This document shows, one piece after another, positions 41,687 to 51,807 of a DNA stretch of 64,000 bases. The notes under the pieces were generated by a model, which worked only from the letters and a program-made list of their open reading frames with translations, did no database searches and was not told the origin of the DNA. Position 1 is the first letter of the stretch. Every line of letters begins with the position of its first letter. Position numbers and translations under genes: made by a program. Location of the stretch: assembly GCA_020975725.1 (NCBI GenBank), contig QXJR01000018.1:591445-655444 (forward strand), read 5' to 3'. The stretch is from Picocystis sp. L7. Lineage: Eukaryota > Chlorophyta > Picocystophyceae > Picocystales > Picocystaceae.

Positions 41687-42169
41687 TCATGTTCGATTCT
41701 CTCGAGTAGCTTGCAGGTTTCTTTTCCATTCCTCCCATCCCAACAAGGTTCCTTCTCGTTTCGGATCCCAGGACGCCGAGAGTGCGCCGTAGGTGAGTCC
41801 TAGGGCGGCCAGGACGGTTCCCATCAAGGTCAAGGGTCCCAATGCAGTGGGTGGCAGTCTTTGTTCTTCGTTCAACTGGGTGGCAGAGATCCATATTCCC
41901 GTTCCCGTCACCACCAGAGGTGTGGTGCAGAATCCCAACGCTCTTCTGAGTATCCTATCGGAGACCACAGGTGGCATGGTTTCCGTGTCGTTGGCCTGTG
42001 TGTTCTTTTTTCGTTCCCGTGGAGGTTCCTCGTACACCTTGGTGGGGATCGTGGGTTTGGATCCATCTACGGGACGGCTGGATGGTCCGAATCCTTTTCC
42101 TTTGGCTTGGACACGCACCTTTCCGTTCCTTCCACCACCCACCTTCGCCGTCGTCCGCGTGGCGTGCAT
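41687..42169 (-). CDS. PAM68-like thylakoid protein (photosystem II assembly)
   Basis: Small plastid membrane protein of the PAM68/DUF3464 family, which in Arabidopsis aids early PSII (CP47/D1) assembly. 160 residues from ATG 42169. A basic Ser/Gly-rich leader (MHATRTTAKVGGGRNGKVRV) is compatible with a short transit peptide. The conserved domain starts PVVSDRILRRALGFCTTPLV, forms one helix, then a second (LGPLTLMGTVLAALGLTYGA) and ends with the family signature SASWDPKREGTLLGWEEWKR. The frame runs on upstream for about 500 codons, but that part is antisense to ATAD5 and low in complexity. It is divergent from ATAD5. Confidence 0.9.
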   Translation of the reverse strand: MHATRTTAKVGGGRNGKVRVQAKGKGFGPSSRPVDGSKPTIPTKVYEEPPRERKKNTQANDTETMPPVVSDRILRRALGFCTTPLVVTGTGIWISATQLNEEQRLPPTALGPLTLMGTVLAALGLTYGALSASWDPKREGTLLGWEEWKRNLQATRENRT

Positions 42170-42811
42170 CTTCGACCACGTCCTTCGATCCGCTCGATGG
42201 GCTCGGCTTGGACGTGGTGTCCTTTTGGTGTCGATGGGACGTCCACTGGATCCCCAGGACAAGGACGGGACACGGTCCTGGTCGGGTAGGAACAGTTGGG
42301 AATCGTGGAACAGGCTAGACCGATGGAGGATGGGGCAACCACCCGGTTGGGTGCCCCTTGGATCCTCCTTCTGTCCCCCCCCGAGACCTGCCCAGAAGAA
42401 GACACGAGGGTGGGGATCGTGGGGATCGTGGGGGGGGGGTGAAACCGCACCTCCTCTTTTTCGGTGGTTCGGTTCTCCTTTGGGGGGTGGGAGTTTCTTC
42501 CCCCATCCCACAGGAGAAAGGGGGATGGATCCGAACCACCCTTCCCTTTCCCCACGGGAGAAAGGGACGGGTTCGAACCGGGACATCCTCGGTTTCGAAA
42601 GGACCCTCTCCCACGGGGTTCCAACCCATCCCCGTTTCCCTCCCATCACGTGTTTGGAACCGTCCCATCGACCATCGTCTGTTCGTTTGGGTGTGTGTTT
42701 CACCTCCATCAAACCACGAGAAACACCAACAAACGCGCACGCACACGAACCAAGGCACGCGCTGCCGTCGATGCTGGACACGAAAGACATCGGTCCATCG
42801 CGAAAGGCGAC
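42170..42811. promoter_or_regulatory. Divergent PAM68/ATAD5 promoter region
   Basis: 642 nt with G-runs (42431-42440, 42482-42490), C-runs (42376-42384) and repeated cccacgggagaaaggg words. A palindrome gggttcgaaccggg lies at about 42569-42582. No TATA box was recognised. Open frames here reflect GC-rich composition. Confidence 0.45.
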
Positions 42812-45800
42812 ATGCACGGATTCACCCTGGATCGCGACCTGAGCGAAGAAGAAGAAGAAGAAGAAGAAGAAGGACAAAGTGGAGAAAGGACAGGCGTGGA
42901 AATACGCAACACGATCGACGAACGAAACCATCACCCATCCAAACCGCGGTGCCAATCCAACCTCGCAAGGAAGAAAGATGCGACCGTCGTGGACCTGTGC
43001 GACGTTTCGATGGCAGGTACACCTGCGTGCCAAGAGGACGGGAGGAAGCAGGAAAGAGGGAAGGAAACCATCGAACCCACGACCGCGAAGAAGATCCATC
43101 CCATGTTCCTGTCCAAAGCAAGGAGCAAACGACATCCAGATGGCAACCGCACGCAACCCATCCATCTGGCCAGTCGGACGGAGGAAGGAACACGGACGAT
43201 CCAATCGAGGAACGGACCAGACGTCGAACCCAAGGTCGTGTACGTGGTTGGATCCGAAGACGAAGCACCCAGTCCCAAAAGCAACGTCGAGGAAACGACG
43301 AGGACGAGAGACCGAAGCGTCGGAAACCAACTGCACAGACAATGCGGCGAAGGAGACACAGGACCGCCCGCCAAACGAAAACGAACCCAAACGACCTGGA
43401 AACCCATCCACGTTCAAAACATCCAACCGGGAGACCTGCCCACGCCCACGCAGCTCCATTCCAAATGGATGCGATGCACCGACGGTAAATCCGACACCCA
43501 AGACGGACCAACGCCAAAACCGGAGGCCGTGCGGTTCATCAGCATCCCGTCCATGCGCACCCATGCACACGCGAAGGCACCCAAACAAGTCTTGCGCCCG
43601 ATGGAATTGGATCCGAAAGAATGGAGGAAGGACCAACAGCAAGTGCTGGACAGGCTGGGATGGTGGGCGGGGCATCGGGATGGGTACCCTGCACGTTCCC
43701 TGGGCACGGAACTAGACATGGAAGAGCGATGGCGTCGTCAACTGGAATGGCATGATGCACACACATGCTCGGAGCTGACCTGGAGAGCCGGTTACGGGGG
43801 AGAGCTGCAGTGGATGTCCTCTTGTCCCCGGCCGCTGTGGACAGAGAAGCATAGGCCAGATGCGGTCGATCGAATCTGCAACAACGCCACCGCAAAGCTC
43901 ATGCTCACCAAATGGCTGGACGAATGGAAACGCAACCCCCACCGTGCCTGGGAATCCGCCAATCTGCTGCGGAGGAGGAAAGAGGCGGTCAAGGACTGGG
44001 GACTGAGCAGCGAGAAAGACCTGGTGAAAGAACTGGGAATGCGACCGGGACAGCTTGAAGAAGAAGAATGCTGGCTTTCCTCCGGCATCCTGTTGGCGGG
44101 CCCATGCGCAAGCGGAAAGACGTCTCTTGTCTACGCCTGTGCCAAAGAAATGGGATTTCGAGTGAAAGAAGTCACCACCTCTGACAAGAGAACGGGGAAA
44201 GAACTGACGAACTTGATCGGAGAAGCGACCCAATCCAAGCGGCTGGATTATCCCCAGCACGTGGTTGGGGCAAACGATTCCCGAGAACGAGGGATGGACG
44301 CAGGCAATGCAGGAGAACAGGCACCCACTTCCAACGAGCAGTCCACCCTCATCTTGGTGGAGGATGTGGACGTGGTTTTCGAAGAGGACCGAGGCTTCGT
44401 GTCGGCCCTGTCTGCCCTGGTCAAGGCAGCAAGGAGGCCGGTCGTGCTGACGTGCTCCTCCAATGCAAGGCCTTGGGTTATGAACGAAGTTCGCCTCGCC
44501 TCTATCGAAACTAGGTTGCCCGTGCCAGAAGAACTGGTACCATTGCTGGCATGCATCGCCCACGCAGAGGGCCTCGAGCTGTCCTGCAGGCCCGAGTTCC
44601 TCCAGGAACTGGCGCAGATATGTGGTGGAGATCCACGCAGGGCCATACTGGAGCTGCAGAGCCTTGGGGGGTTGGATCCTGTCGCATGGGAACAAGGAAG
44701 AGCTCAGCAAACCATGGTAGACTCCTCGGGCAGTGAAGCCACGCACGAGCTCATCAAGGTGTTTCGTAGCCTACCCTCGAGAACCGCACATGCACCCCGC
44801 ACAAGTGGTACAAGCACCTCCTTGCACAAGAGGGTATGCAAGGCCATCTTTGCTGCACACGCTGATGCCGAAGGTGCAGAGGTTCAGGCTCTTGCTGCTG
44901 GATTGAATAGGGCAAGAGCCCGGAGAAAAGAAAAGGCGGAGCATACAAAGTGGGATCTCGGGACGGTAAACAGGGCGAAAAAAGGTCGATTGATCGAGCT
45001 CGTGAAGAAGATGGAAGCCGAGGCGAAGATGGTGAAGAAAAACGAGCTGCCCTTAGTACGAGCAAGCCATCACCAAGATACGTGTCATTGCTGCGATAGA
45101 AGTTCTCCCGGGAACTCAGAGATTGATGGTCTAGACCACGAGGAACAAAAGGCCATTCATATCGCTCGTCGTGCTATTGCAAGAGCACTTGCGGGCGAAG
45201 AAGACCATAGTTTCCTGGCGGATACTCTTTCTTCTCAGGAAAGCGATGAAACTCTCTCCCGGGAGCAATCCACCACTCCTTCACTTGCGGTTCAAGATGC
45301 GTTGGACAGACTACGAACGGGAGGGTACTTACCTAGGTATAGGCCTCCAAAGTGGGAAAGTGAATGCATCATCTGGGCGGCTGCGATGGCGGAACAATTG
45401 TCTGTCTCCGACACCCTCTGCATGCCTTCCTACGAACAAACCATACACGGCCCTTCGAAAGATCGCGGTTATGGCAAGCTTGACGAGGTGGAGGACCCGA
45501 TGCTATGCGCGCTCGGGGAACTTGGAGACCTCCAGGGACTGAACGCCATGGTATCCTCGCGAGCGAGCGAGACCGTGGCATCTTTGGCGCTGCAACATGG
45601 CATAAAAAAAATTGAGGACCTCATCCATCTGGATAGCAGGGCCGTTCCCGAGGCGAACAAGCACAACCGCTGCTGCACACGAGATGGAGACCCGTTGGAG
45701 CATTTCGAGCCATCCCCTGCGACACAGGTTACCCTCTGGGGCATGGTACAGGATGTATCCCCGTCCTTGGCGGTGTCAAGGTCAAGCAGTGTGCTTGCTG

Positions 45801-45997
45801 ACTTGACATCATTCAGTGCACGCATCTCTCGTGCAGAACGCGCCCGTCTGGAAAGTGCACAAGGCCGGCACAAAAAGAACTTTGTGAACCATTTGCAGAA
45901 AGGTTGGGGGCTCCCCTGCAAGTACAACAGCTACCTGGTTGCGTTTGGCCACTTTCCCATCGCTGGTGGGAAACTGTCACCTTCCTGCCCAGTTTGA
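42812..45997 (+). CDS. ATAD5/ELG1-like PCNA unloader (RFC-like AAA ATPase)
   Basis: Large subunit of the ELG1 RFC-like complex, which unloads PCNA from DNA after replication. 1061 residues from ATG 42812. The N-terminal ~300 residues are charged and disordered, with a Glu run encoded by gaa repeats. A conserved LWTEKHRPDAVDRI (about 345-358) introduces the AAA+ module. Walker A is GILLAGPCASGKTSLVYACA (about 427), with GPCASGKT in place of the usual GPPGxGKT. Walker B/ATAD5-specific LILVEDVDVVFEEDRGF is at about 513, and sensor 1 is VVLTCSSN. A KRTGKELTNLIGEATQS stretch is typical of ATAD5. The C-terminal half is helical. CTF18 and RFC1 are alternatives, but the VDVVFEED motif favours ATAD5/ELG1. 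Confidence 0.9.
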   Translation: MHGFTLDRDLSEEEEEEEEEGQSGERTGVEIRNTIDERNHHPSKPRCQSNLARKKDATVVDLCDVSMAGTPACQEDGRKQERGKETIEPTTAKKIHPMFLSKARSKRHPDGNRTQPIHLASRTEEGTRTIQSRNGPDVEPKVVYVVGSEDEAPSPKSNVEETTRTRDRSVGNQLHRQCGEGDTGPPAKRKRTQTTWKPIHVQNIQPGDLPTPTQLHSKWMRCTDGKSDTQDGPTPKPEAVRFISIPSMRTHAHAKAPKQVLRPMELDPKEWRKDQQQVLDRLGWWAGHRDGYPARSLGTELDMEERWRRQLEWHDAHTCSELTWRAGYGGELQWMSSCPRPLWTEKHRPDAVDRICNNATAKLMLTKWLDEWKRNPHRAWESANLLRRRKEAVKDWGLSSEKDLVKELGMRPGQLEEEECWLSSGILLAGPCASGKTSLVYACAKEMGFRVKEVTTSDKRTGKELTNLIGEATQSKRLDYPQHVVGANDSRERGMDAGNAGEQAPTSNEQSTLILVEDVDVVFEEDRGFVSALSALVKAARRPVVLTCSSNARPWVMNEVRLASIETRLPVPEELVPLLACIAHAEGLELSCRPEFLQELAQICGGDPRRAILELQSLGGLDPVAWEQGRAQQTMVDSSGSEATHELIKVFRSLPSRTAHAPRTSGTSTSLHKRVCKAIFAAHADAEGAEVQALAAGLNRARARRKEKAEHTKWDLGTVNRAKKGRLIELVKKMEAEAKMVKKNELPLVRASHHQDTCHCCDRSSPGNSEIDGLDHEEQKAIHIARRAIARALAGEEDHSFLADTLSSQESDETLSREQSTTPSLAVQDALDRLRTGGYLPRYRPPKWESECIIWAAAMAEQLSVSDTLCMPSYEQTIHGPSKDRGYGKLDEVEDPMLCALGELGDLQGLNAMVSSRASETVASLALQHGIKKIEDLIHLDSRAVPEANKHNRCCTRDGDPLEHFEPSPATQVTLWGMVQDVSPSLAVSRSSSVLADLTSFSARISRAERARLESAQGRHKKNFVNHLQKGWGLPCKYNSYLVAFGHFPIAGGKLSPSCPV

Positions 45998-47055
45998 TTA
46001 CAGTTGCAGTGCTGTAGACGACGTACAGTTGGCCTTGGGTGTCAGAAGACAGAGCAGTGACGCCATGAATGAACGACGAGCTACCAGCCTTAACCGCCTA
46101 GAACAGACAGCAACGCTTATCGCTGGGAGTCGATGCCACGGCTATAGTGCGTTCCCCGGCCTTATGAGACTTTCTTGTTCCTGTGCACCAATGCTTTTTG
46201 GCAGGGACACCAGCCACTGATGGAGAGCGTTGGTCATGCACGAATTTCTGTCTTCGAGAAAGGAGCAACAAGTCAGCTCTTCAAATGTGTGAGAGTTCCC
46301 GTGGCCCCAGGCTACAATGGAGCTGCCAAGGTCTTCTGCTGTTCAATAAATGGGTGGCGCGTGTTCTGGGATAGCAGGGCAATGACTTGTTCGCCGTGGC
46401 CGGTTGTTCTTCTGTCCCTTGCTTGCCACGCTTGGCATGCCCTGGAAACAGCGCTTCCCTTCCCATTTTCCCTTCCTCGGATCGCTACGAGCACGGATAC
46501 TAGTGGTCCTGAGTTAGGTGGCAATTGTTTACCGTTGGAGAAGCGGCGGATGGTGTCTTTCCGATCGTGAAGCGTGGGCCTGAACATCTTTCTGGCAGAT
46601 CGTCCAACGGTTGGCGAGCCTTGGTTCTTGGTCGGATTTGCATTGGGATTGTTCCTTCTCTCTGTTTTGGATCCCAATCGGACATGGGATAGGGTCGGAT
46701 GGTATGGATCCATGGTGGGACCACACAACCTCCCCCATGTGAAAAAACAAGGCATGGGATGGGATGTCAATGGTCCACGTCATCCGTTCGGGAAGGGGAA
46801 AGGGGAAAACGAGGAAGAACGAGGGTCCCTTGGGACACACGTGGTTGCACCCAGGTCCATTCCCAAGTGAACCCGATCCCCATTCCCTTTCGCGTTCCCG
46901 TTTCGTCCGGTTGGGAAACCCCACCTCCTGGGGTTGGATCGGGGGATGGCTGCCAAGGGATGGACCCATCCCGCCCCTCCTCCCCGAAGCCTCTCACCCA
47001 CCCCCTCACAACGTCCTTCACAAACAAGTGGAAGAAGGTGACGTGGGAGACGGTC
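45998..47055. other. 1.06 kb spacer upstream of the ABCI gene
   Basis: ATAD5 3' flank and ABCI promoter. A minus-strand frame and a plus-strand segment near 46595-46690 with a hydrophobic stretch are open, but neither has an ATG-led, recognisable gene. Repeated gggatgggat and ccccattccc-type words appear at 46745-46990. Confidence 0.4.
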
Positions 47056-47928
47056 ATGGCCACCGCGTCGGTGGAACTGCGAGATGCGCGGATGACGTAC
47101 CCTGGGACCAAGGAACCGGCCTTGCACGTGGAAGACGTCTGCTTGCCTCGTGGTGCGAGGTGCTTGCTGCTGGGTGCCAATGGAGCTGGGAAGAGCTCCC
47201 TCCTGCGCATCGCAGCCGGACTCACCATGCAACCCGTGGGTGCAGTCACCGTGCTCGGAAAGGATGCTTTCCGAGACGTGGAACTCACCAGCACCGGAAA
47301 ACTCGTGTACCTTGGAGAAGGATGGGCCAAAGGAGTTGCGGGTGCACACGGAGACGTCAAAGCCGGCGAGATGATCGACGCAGCCGTCCAAGCCGTCGGA
47401 ACCCAAGTGGCCCAGGACAGATCACAAACCCTCATGAACATGCTTCAGGTGGATCCCACATGGAGGATGAGCACCTGCTCCGATGGACAGAGGAGACGGG
47501 TGCAGATCTGCTTGGCCCTGGTCAAGCCGTACGAAGTGCTGCTCATGGACGAAATCACCGTGGATCTGGACGTGGTGGCCAGGAAGGATCTGCTGCGGTA
47601 CTTTCGAAGAGAGAGCGAGGAAAGAGGTGCCACCATGATCTACGCAACACACATCTTCGATGGACTGGAAACCTGGCCCACCCATATCGCCCATTGTGCG
47701 GGCGGCAGCGTGCATCGCTTTGCCAAGATCGACGATTTTCAAGAACTCAAGCAAGGAAGGAAACTGCTCTATGTGGTGCAGGACTGGTTGCGAGAGGACC
47801 AACGTATGGCCAAGGCCGCCAGAACGCGATTGGATGCCGAGACCAGGGAGAAGGAGAGGTTGGAACGGGCCAAGGAGATGCGACGACAATCACACATGCC
47901 CATGCGTCACTTGGCCTTCTTCCGTTGA
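47056..47928 (+). CDS. Soluble ABC ATPase, ABCI19-21/CAF16 type
   Basis: Stand-alone ABC ATPase without membrane domain, like plant ABCI19-21 and yeast CAF16 (CCR4-NOT associated). 290 residues, the usual length, from ATG 47056. It contains Walker A LLGANGAGKSSLLRI (about residue 42), the ABC signature MSTCSDGQRRRVQI (LSGGQ replaced by CSDGQ, as in this subfamily), Walker B YEVLLMDEITVDLDV and the H-loop IYATHIFDG. The C-terminus is a charged helix. Cellular role in algae is unknown; plant homologues are linked to ER/cytokinin responses. It is convergent with another ABC ATPase gene 530 nt away. Confidence 0.93.
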   Translation: MATASVELRDARMTYPGTKEPALHVEDVCLPRGARCLLLGANGAGKSSLLRIAAGLTMQPVGAVTVLGKDAFRDVELTSTGKLVYLGEGWAKGVAGAHGDVKAGEMIDAAVQAVGTQVAQDRSQTLMNMLQVDPTWRMSTCSDGQRRRVQICLALVKPYEVLLMDEITVDLDVVARKDLLRYFRRESEERGATMIYATHIFDGLETWPTHIAHCAGGSVHRFAKIDDFQELKQGRKLLYVVQDWLREDQRMAKAARTRLDAETREKERLERAKEMRRQSHMPMRHLAFFR

Positions 47929-48458
47929 ACACCTGTACGTCTTCGACCACGAGCGCCATGCTCAAAGGGTGGGCACACACCTTGCCATTCGTTTACTGGG
48001 CATCGAGTGGACGTATACAGTTGCGTGCTGTAGAAAAGGGCACGCAAGATAATGTGCCTTGAGCCTCTATTATTGTGTGGGAGAGAGTGCCCCTGATGGG
48101 TGAAGCTGTCACCCGTATCGATTTTGTGTACCGAGCGTAGCGTCGCTTGTGCACGCTGTCCTTTGCAATGTAGCAACGCTTTTCCTTGCTTCGTTTGCCC
48201 TCCTTTTTTCTCTTGCTGGATGGTTGCATCGCTGCACCTTCTGCTGCCCGAAATCACCCGACCATGAGAGGCCATACCTGTGCGAGACTGTCCTGGTCTC
48301 GTATGCAAAGGGCCTTTGTTTTTCCGAGGAGTCTTCATCTGGCCACGGAAAGGTTTCCACGCACAGTTGGCGGCGGGAGAGGATGTGTGTACAGGTCTCC
48401 TCTTGCAATGGCTTGTTCGATGGGCACGTGGAATATAGGATGGTTTCTCGTGTCTTGT
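47929..48458. other. Convergent spacer between two ABC ATPase genes
   Basis: 530 nt, moderately AT-rich, presumably two 3' UTRs. No coding feature was recognised. Confidence 0.4.
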
Positions 48459-49259
48459 TCATCCCATCAGGAATGAGCTGGTGCTTCCCGGCATGGGTGG
48501 CCAAGCCATGGCGTTGAGTTTTCCATGTTCCATTTCCATGGCTGCATCTACGATGGGTGCGATTTCTTTGACGTCGTGGGAGGCTACCAGCACGGAAGTC
48601 TTTTCTTTGATGCGTCGCAGCAGTTGGACGAGCTCTTTCCTGGTCCTCCAATCCAACCCGGCGAACGGTTCGTCCAGCAGCAGCACTTTCGGCTGTCTTG
48701 CGAGCTGTGCAGCGATGGCCACGCGTCTCTTGTATCCATCGCTGAGGTCTTCTGGACGACCTTCCAAGGCCAGGTGATCCACACCTACCGCCTCCATGGC
48801 CCATTGCAGCTGTGCAGCTCGCTTGTTCCTTTCCGACGCGTGTTCCCAGCCACGTGGCCAACCGAACGTGAGCTCTTCGCCCACCGTTCGTCCCAGCACG
48901 TGTCGCTGTGGGAACTGGAACACCAGTCCGACGCATTCCATCCTGGTTTCCATGCCGGCGTGTCGTCCGTCCACTTGCACGTGTCCATCATCCGCTTCGT
49001 AGAACCCCGCCAAGAGGTGCAGGAGCGTGGATTTTCCCGATCCGCTCCTTCCCACGAGCAGCGTGAGACCGCGTGGTGGCAAGGCGAGGTGGATGTCGCG
49101 CAGCAGCGGTTCTGCCGACGTGGTAGGATGGTACCACGCACCACGCACGTGTAGGCTGCGACAGGGCGGCGATGGTCGTCTCGACCCACCTGCATCCTTC
49201 CCACGTGCGAATCCCGTGGCGAGCGCAGACGTGGACGATGCGCACCACCGCGAAGGCAT
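48459..49259 (-). CDS. Plastid-type ABC ATPase (ABCI11/NAP14, CbiO-like)
   Basis: ATP-binding subunit resembling cobalt/nickel ECF ATPases and plant ABCI11 (NAP14), a chloroplast protein tied to transition-metal homeostasis. 266 residues from ATG 49259; a longer start at 49340 adds 27 residues. The leader MPSRWCASSTSALATGFARG fits a plastid transit peptide. Walker A is LLVGRSGSGKSTLLHLLAG, the Q-loop is VGLVFQFPQRHVLG (CbiO-like FQFPxRH), the signature is EDLSDGYKRRVAIA (LSDGY for LSGGQ), Walker B is VLLLDEPFAGLDW and the H-loop is VLVASHD. A membrane partner is not present in this window. Confidence 0.92.
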   Translation of the reverse strand: MPSRWCASSTSALATGFARGKDAGGSRRPSPPCRSLHVRGAWYHPTTSAEPLLRDIHLALPPRGLTLLVGRSGSGKSTLLHLLAGFYEADDGHVQVDGRHAGMETRMECVGLVFQFPQRHVLGRTVGEELTFGWPRGWEHASERNKRAAQLQWAMEAVGVDHLALEGRPEDLSDGYKRRVAIAAQLARQPKVLLLDEPFAGLDWRTRKELVQLLRRIKEKTSVLVASHDVKEIAPIVDAAMEMEHGKLNAMAWPPMPGSTSSFLMG

Positions 49260-49583
49260 CCCCACCACGTCCGCCAACGTCCGTTCGATTGTGGATCGAA
49301 GCACGTGGAGGAAGAAGGAGGAACACCCAAGGACCTCCACACGGGAGGGAAGGAGGTACGAACCAGGAAACTATGAATGGAGAGAGACCAATCACGCGTG
49401 GGAGGAAAGAGGGGAACCAAGGCATCCCATCCGCCTGTCGATGGACGATGGGTGGACCGAGGATTCCATGTGCGCTCGTGAAGGAGGGATGGATTCGATG
49501 GGGACAACGTGGAGTGAAGAGACGTGGATCGAACAACCACATGCAAGAGCTTGAAAGGAACCAACCACGCCTCGGAATGGAAA

Positions 49584-50543
49584 CTAGGTAGGATCCAACG
49601 GGGAAGATGCACCAGGCCATCGGGCGCGACGCGGTGGGAGAGGACCCGCCGATGGAACACCCATGGAACAATCCTTCGTTGTGGGAACCTGACGAACCAA
49701 AGACGGACGCAACCTTGGCATAGAACACAGACCCAAACCCATACGTTTGCTCATCAAATCTTGAGGAGGAGTGCGCATCGATGTAGGACACGAACGATGC
49801 CCACGAATCAAACGTAGTGGATCGGATCCACGCCTGCGCCCTGTTCCTCGTAGAGCTCCATGGTGAAAGAGGTGCCAAAAGGCGCACGCAACAAACCATC
49901 GTCCTCCGTAATCCCAAAAAGCACCGCCAACTGCGCAAAGTCCGTTTCCATGGTCCGTGTACGCCATTAACTTGCAGCAACCGCCCGATGCGCCGCCTTC
50001 CAAGATCGCATTCGTGTGATCGACCGGCCGCTTGACAAATAGACCGATGACCAAGCTCGTGTGGGTCAACCTCTCCCAGGTGTTACTCAAGCTTCCCGGT
50101 AGCGTGCGACACTCCATGACCTTCACGTACATCCACAAGGTGTCCAATGAGGACCTTGCCCGGTTTTGTGTGATTTTGACTGGATGGGTGTGTGTGGACT
50201 CGTTGGTGCACATGTGGAGCTCGTTGCAATCCACCGTGATATCGATCATGTCCATAGCCTCCTTCAAGGTGGCTTTGACAGGACCCCACTCTACTTGACG
50301 AATTCCAACGGCCACTTGGTGGGCCATCTCTTTGACAATCTCCCACCCCTCGATATAAAGCAAGCGGTTCGGAGGGAAAGCCTTCGTGCGTGGACGAAGG
50401 GGCAGTTCGAATGGTGTGACCGGCCCTCGAGTAGCCAAGGTACCGTATTTAGGGTCTTGAGTCTCGATCTCCACGAAGCTGGTCCGTTCCGTCAAGTTAT
50501 GTTCTAGATAGATGCTTGTCACAAATGCCTCCACCAAGTCCAT
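49584..50543 (-). CDS. Unidentified 319-codon ORF at the start of the subtelomeric zone
   Basis: I do not recognise this protein. The frame is open for 334 codons, with the first ATG at 50543, unlikely by chance at this base composition. The N-terminal ~140 residues look like folded, conserved sequence (segments such as TSFVEIETQDPKYGTLATRG and AHQVAVGIRQVEWGPVKATL, then VDCNELHMCTNES). Toward the C-terminus composition becomes Arg/Pro-rich and less protein-like, so the end may be read-through of a truncated gene. Its neighbours are pseudogenes, which makes a decayed copy likely. No transposase or reverse-transcriptase motif is seen. Confidence 0.4.
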   Translation of the reverse strand: MDLVEAFVTSIYLEHNLTERTSFVEIETQDPKYGTLATRGPVTPFELPLRPRTKAFPPNRLLYIEGWEIVKEMAHQVAVGIRQVEWGPVKATLKEAMDMIDITVDCNELHMCTNESTHTHPVKITQNRARSSLDTLWMYVKVMECRTLPGSLSNTWERLTHTSLVIGLFVKRPVDHTNAILEGGASGGCCKLMAYTDHGNGLCAVGGAFWDYGGRWFVACAFWHLFHHGALRGTGRRRGSDPLRLIRGHRSCPTSMRTPPQDLMSKRMGLGLCSMPRLRPSLVRQVPTTKDCSMGVPSAGPLPPRRARWPGASSPLDPT

Positions 50544-51807
50544 GCATCGTGAGGTGTAGCTGGCATGCAATTTTAGGTGTTCTTGCAATCTCTATTGCGG
50601 GCTTGGAAGAATGCGCTTCGTTTTCCCGTATACCCCTCCCATTGCGGTGCATGTGGAGGTACCCATTGTCCAAGAGTTGCTACGACGAGCAGTTGCCTCG
50701 ATTCGGCTAGCATTCTGAGGTACCAATCGAAATCGTGTGTTTCTTCCACTGCCTTGCGTCACCTTTTTAGACACTTGTGTGATGGGCTAGTACCTATGTT
50801 AGCACCGGTATTCGGCCGTGTCTTTGGGCAAACAATCTGAATACCTAGGGGCACGATTGTCATGTCTTCGTAAGGTCTATACTTGGACGAGTTTCACTTC
50901 ATGGGTCGTCTTTCTCGTTTCGGACAGGGGTTGGAATGTGCCACGGGCACTTGTTCCACTTGCAGTACTCACATCCCACGGGTGTCGCATGAATCCACGT
51001 GGGTGGACTCCTTCAAGTCGACTTTGATCATCCAGGTGGCTCATCACTTATGGGTTCCGCTTTCTCCTTCGTTGTTTTCCTTCGAGGATGCGCTATTCAA
51101 GTTGTTTTTCTTTCGGAGCCGATCTCCTTGCGATCTTGGAGACGTTGTGTGCCTCCTCCCCCCCCCCCCCCTCGGGTTGATTGATGTCATGGCTACAAAG
51201 CGCTGGATCAGATCCAAACCGTTGCACCTCCACCCAGGTCGTGTCCATGCATCCATCGGGTACGAATGGGGCATGGATCCAAAGGGTTAAAGAAAACAGT
51301 GCCGGGGTTCGTACTTTTCTGTTTCTCTTCCCCAACCAAAGTGGGGAAAGGAACGGATCCGTGAGAAGAATAGATGCGTTGAAAGGTTCCGAGACTGGAC
51401 GTGATGCAACAGTTGCCGCTCGTCACCCCTTCTCCAAGGGAGTCCGAAACGAAGGACAAACGCAAATGACGTGTCCAAAGGAGGAGCATGACGATGCGAA
51501 GGACCCAAACGAAGACGAAGGGATTCCTGGTGCTAATGGGGACGATACTCGCCATCTCCACTCGATATGGACGCGCTTTCGACGCATACCACAATTGGAC
51601 AAAAAGCAAAGATCCTTCGGCACCCATCCATTGCAAGGGAGCAAATGCAGGTGTCTTTGTGTCTTCATCGGAACGCACACCGCACAAGGTGCCGTTCGTG
51701 GTCTTTTTCAGGGTTCCTTGGGCAAAAGCATGGGACTTTGACACGAACGTAGAACCGGCTCCGTCACACGACCGCAACCTCTAGCCGACCAACTTTGGAT
51801 GTGAATC
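50544..51807. other. AT-richer subtelomeric stretch without identifiable gene
   Basis: 1.26 kb holding a C-run (51161-51172) and overlapping open frames on both strands at 51180-51780 (each about 185 codons) without recognised domains. Some of the latter may be the 5' remains of the kelch pseudogene. Confidence 0.3.

Noticed and set aside
42569-42582. GGTTCGAACC-like motif as a tRNA B-box
   Set aside because: No A-box and no cloverleaf can be drawn around it. The same applies to ggttcgatcc near 10800, which lies in the RAD18 leader.
42170-43675. Upstream 500-codon extension of the PAM68 frame
   Set aside because: It is antisense to ATAD5 coding sequence, low in complexity, and PAM68 proteins are small.
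46574-46870. Possible small membrane protein (EPWFLVGFALGLFLLSVL segment)
   Set aside because: There is one hydrophobic stretch after a plausible acceptor (tttctggcag), but no ATG start, no supported upstream exon and no family.
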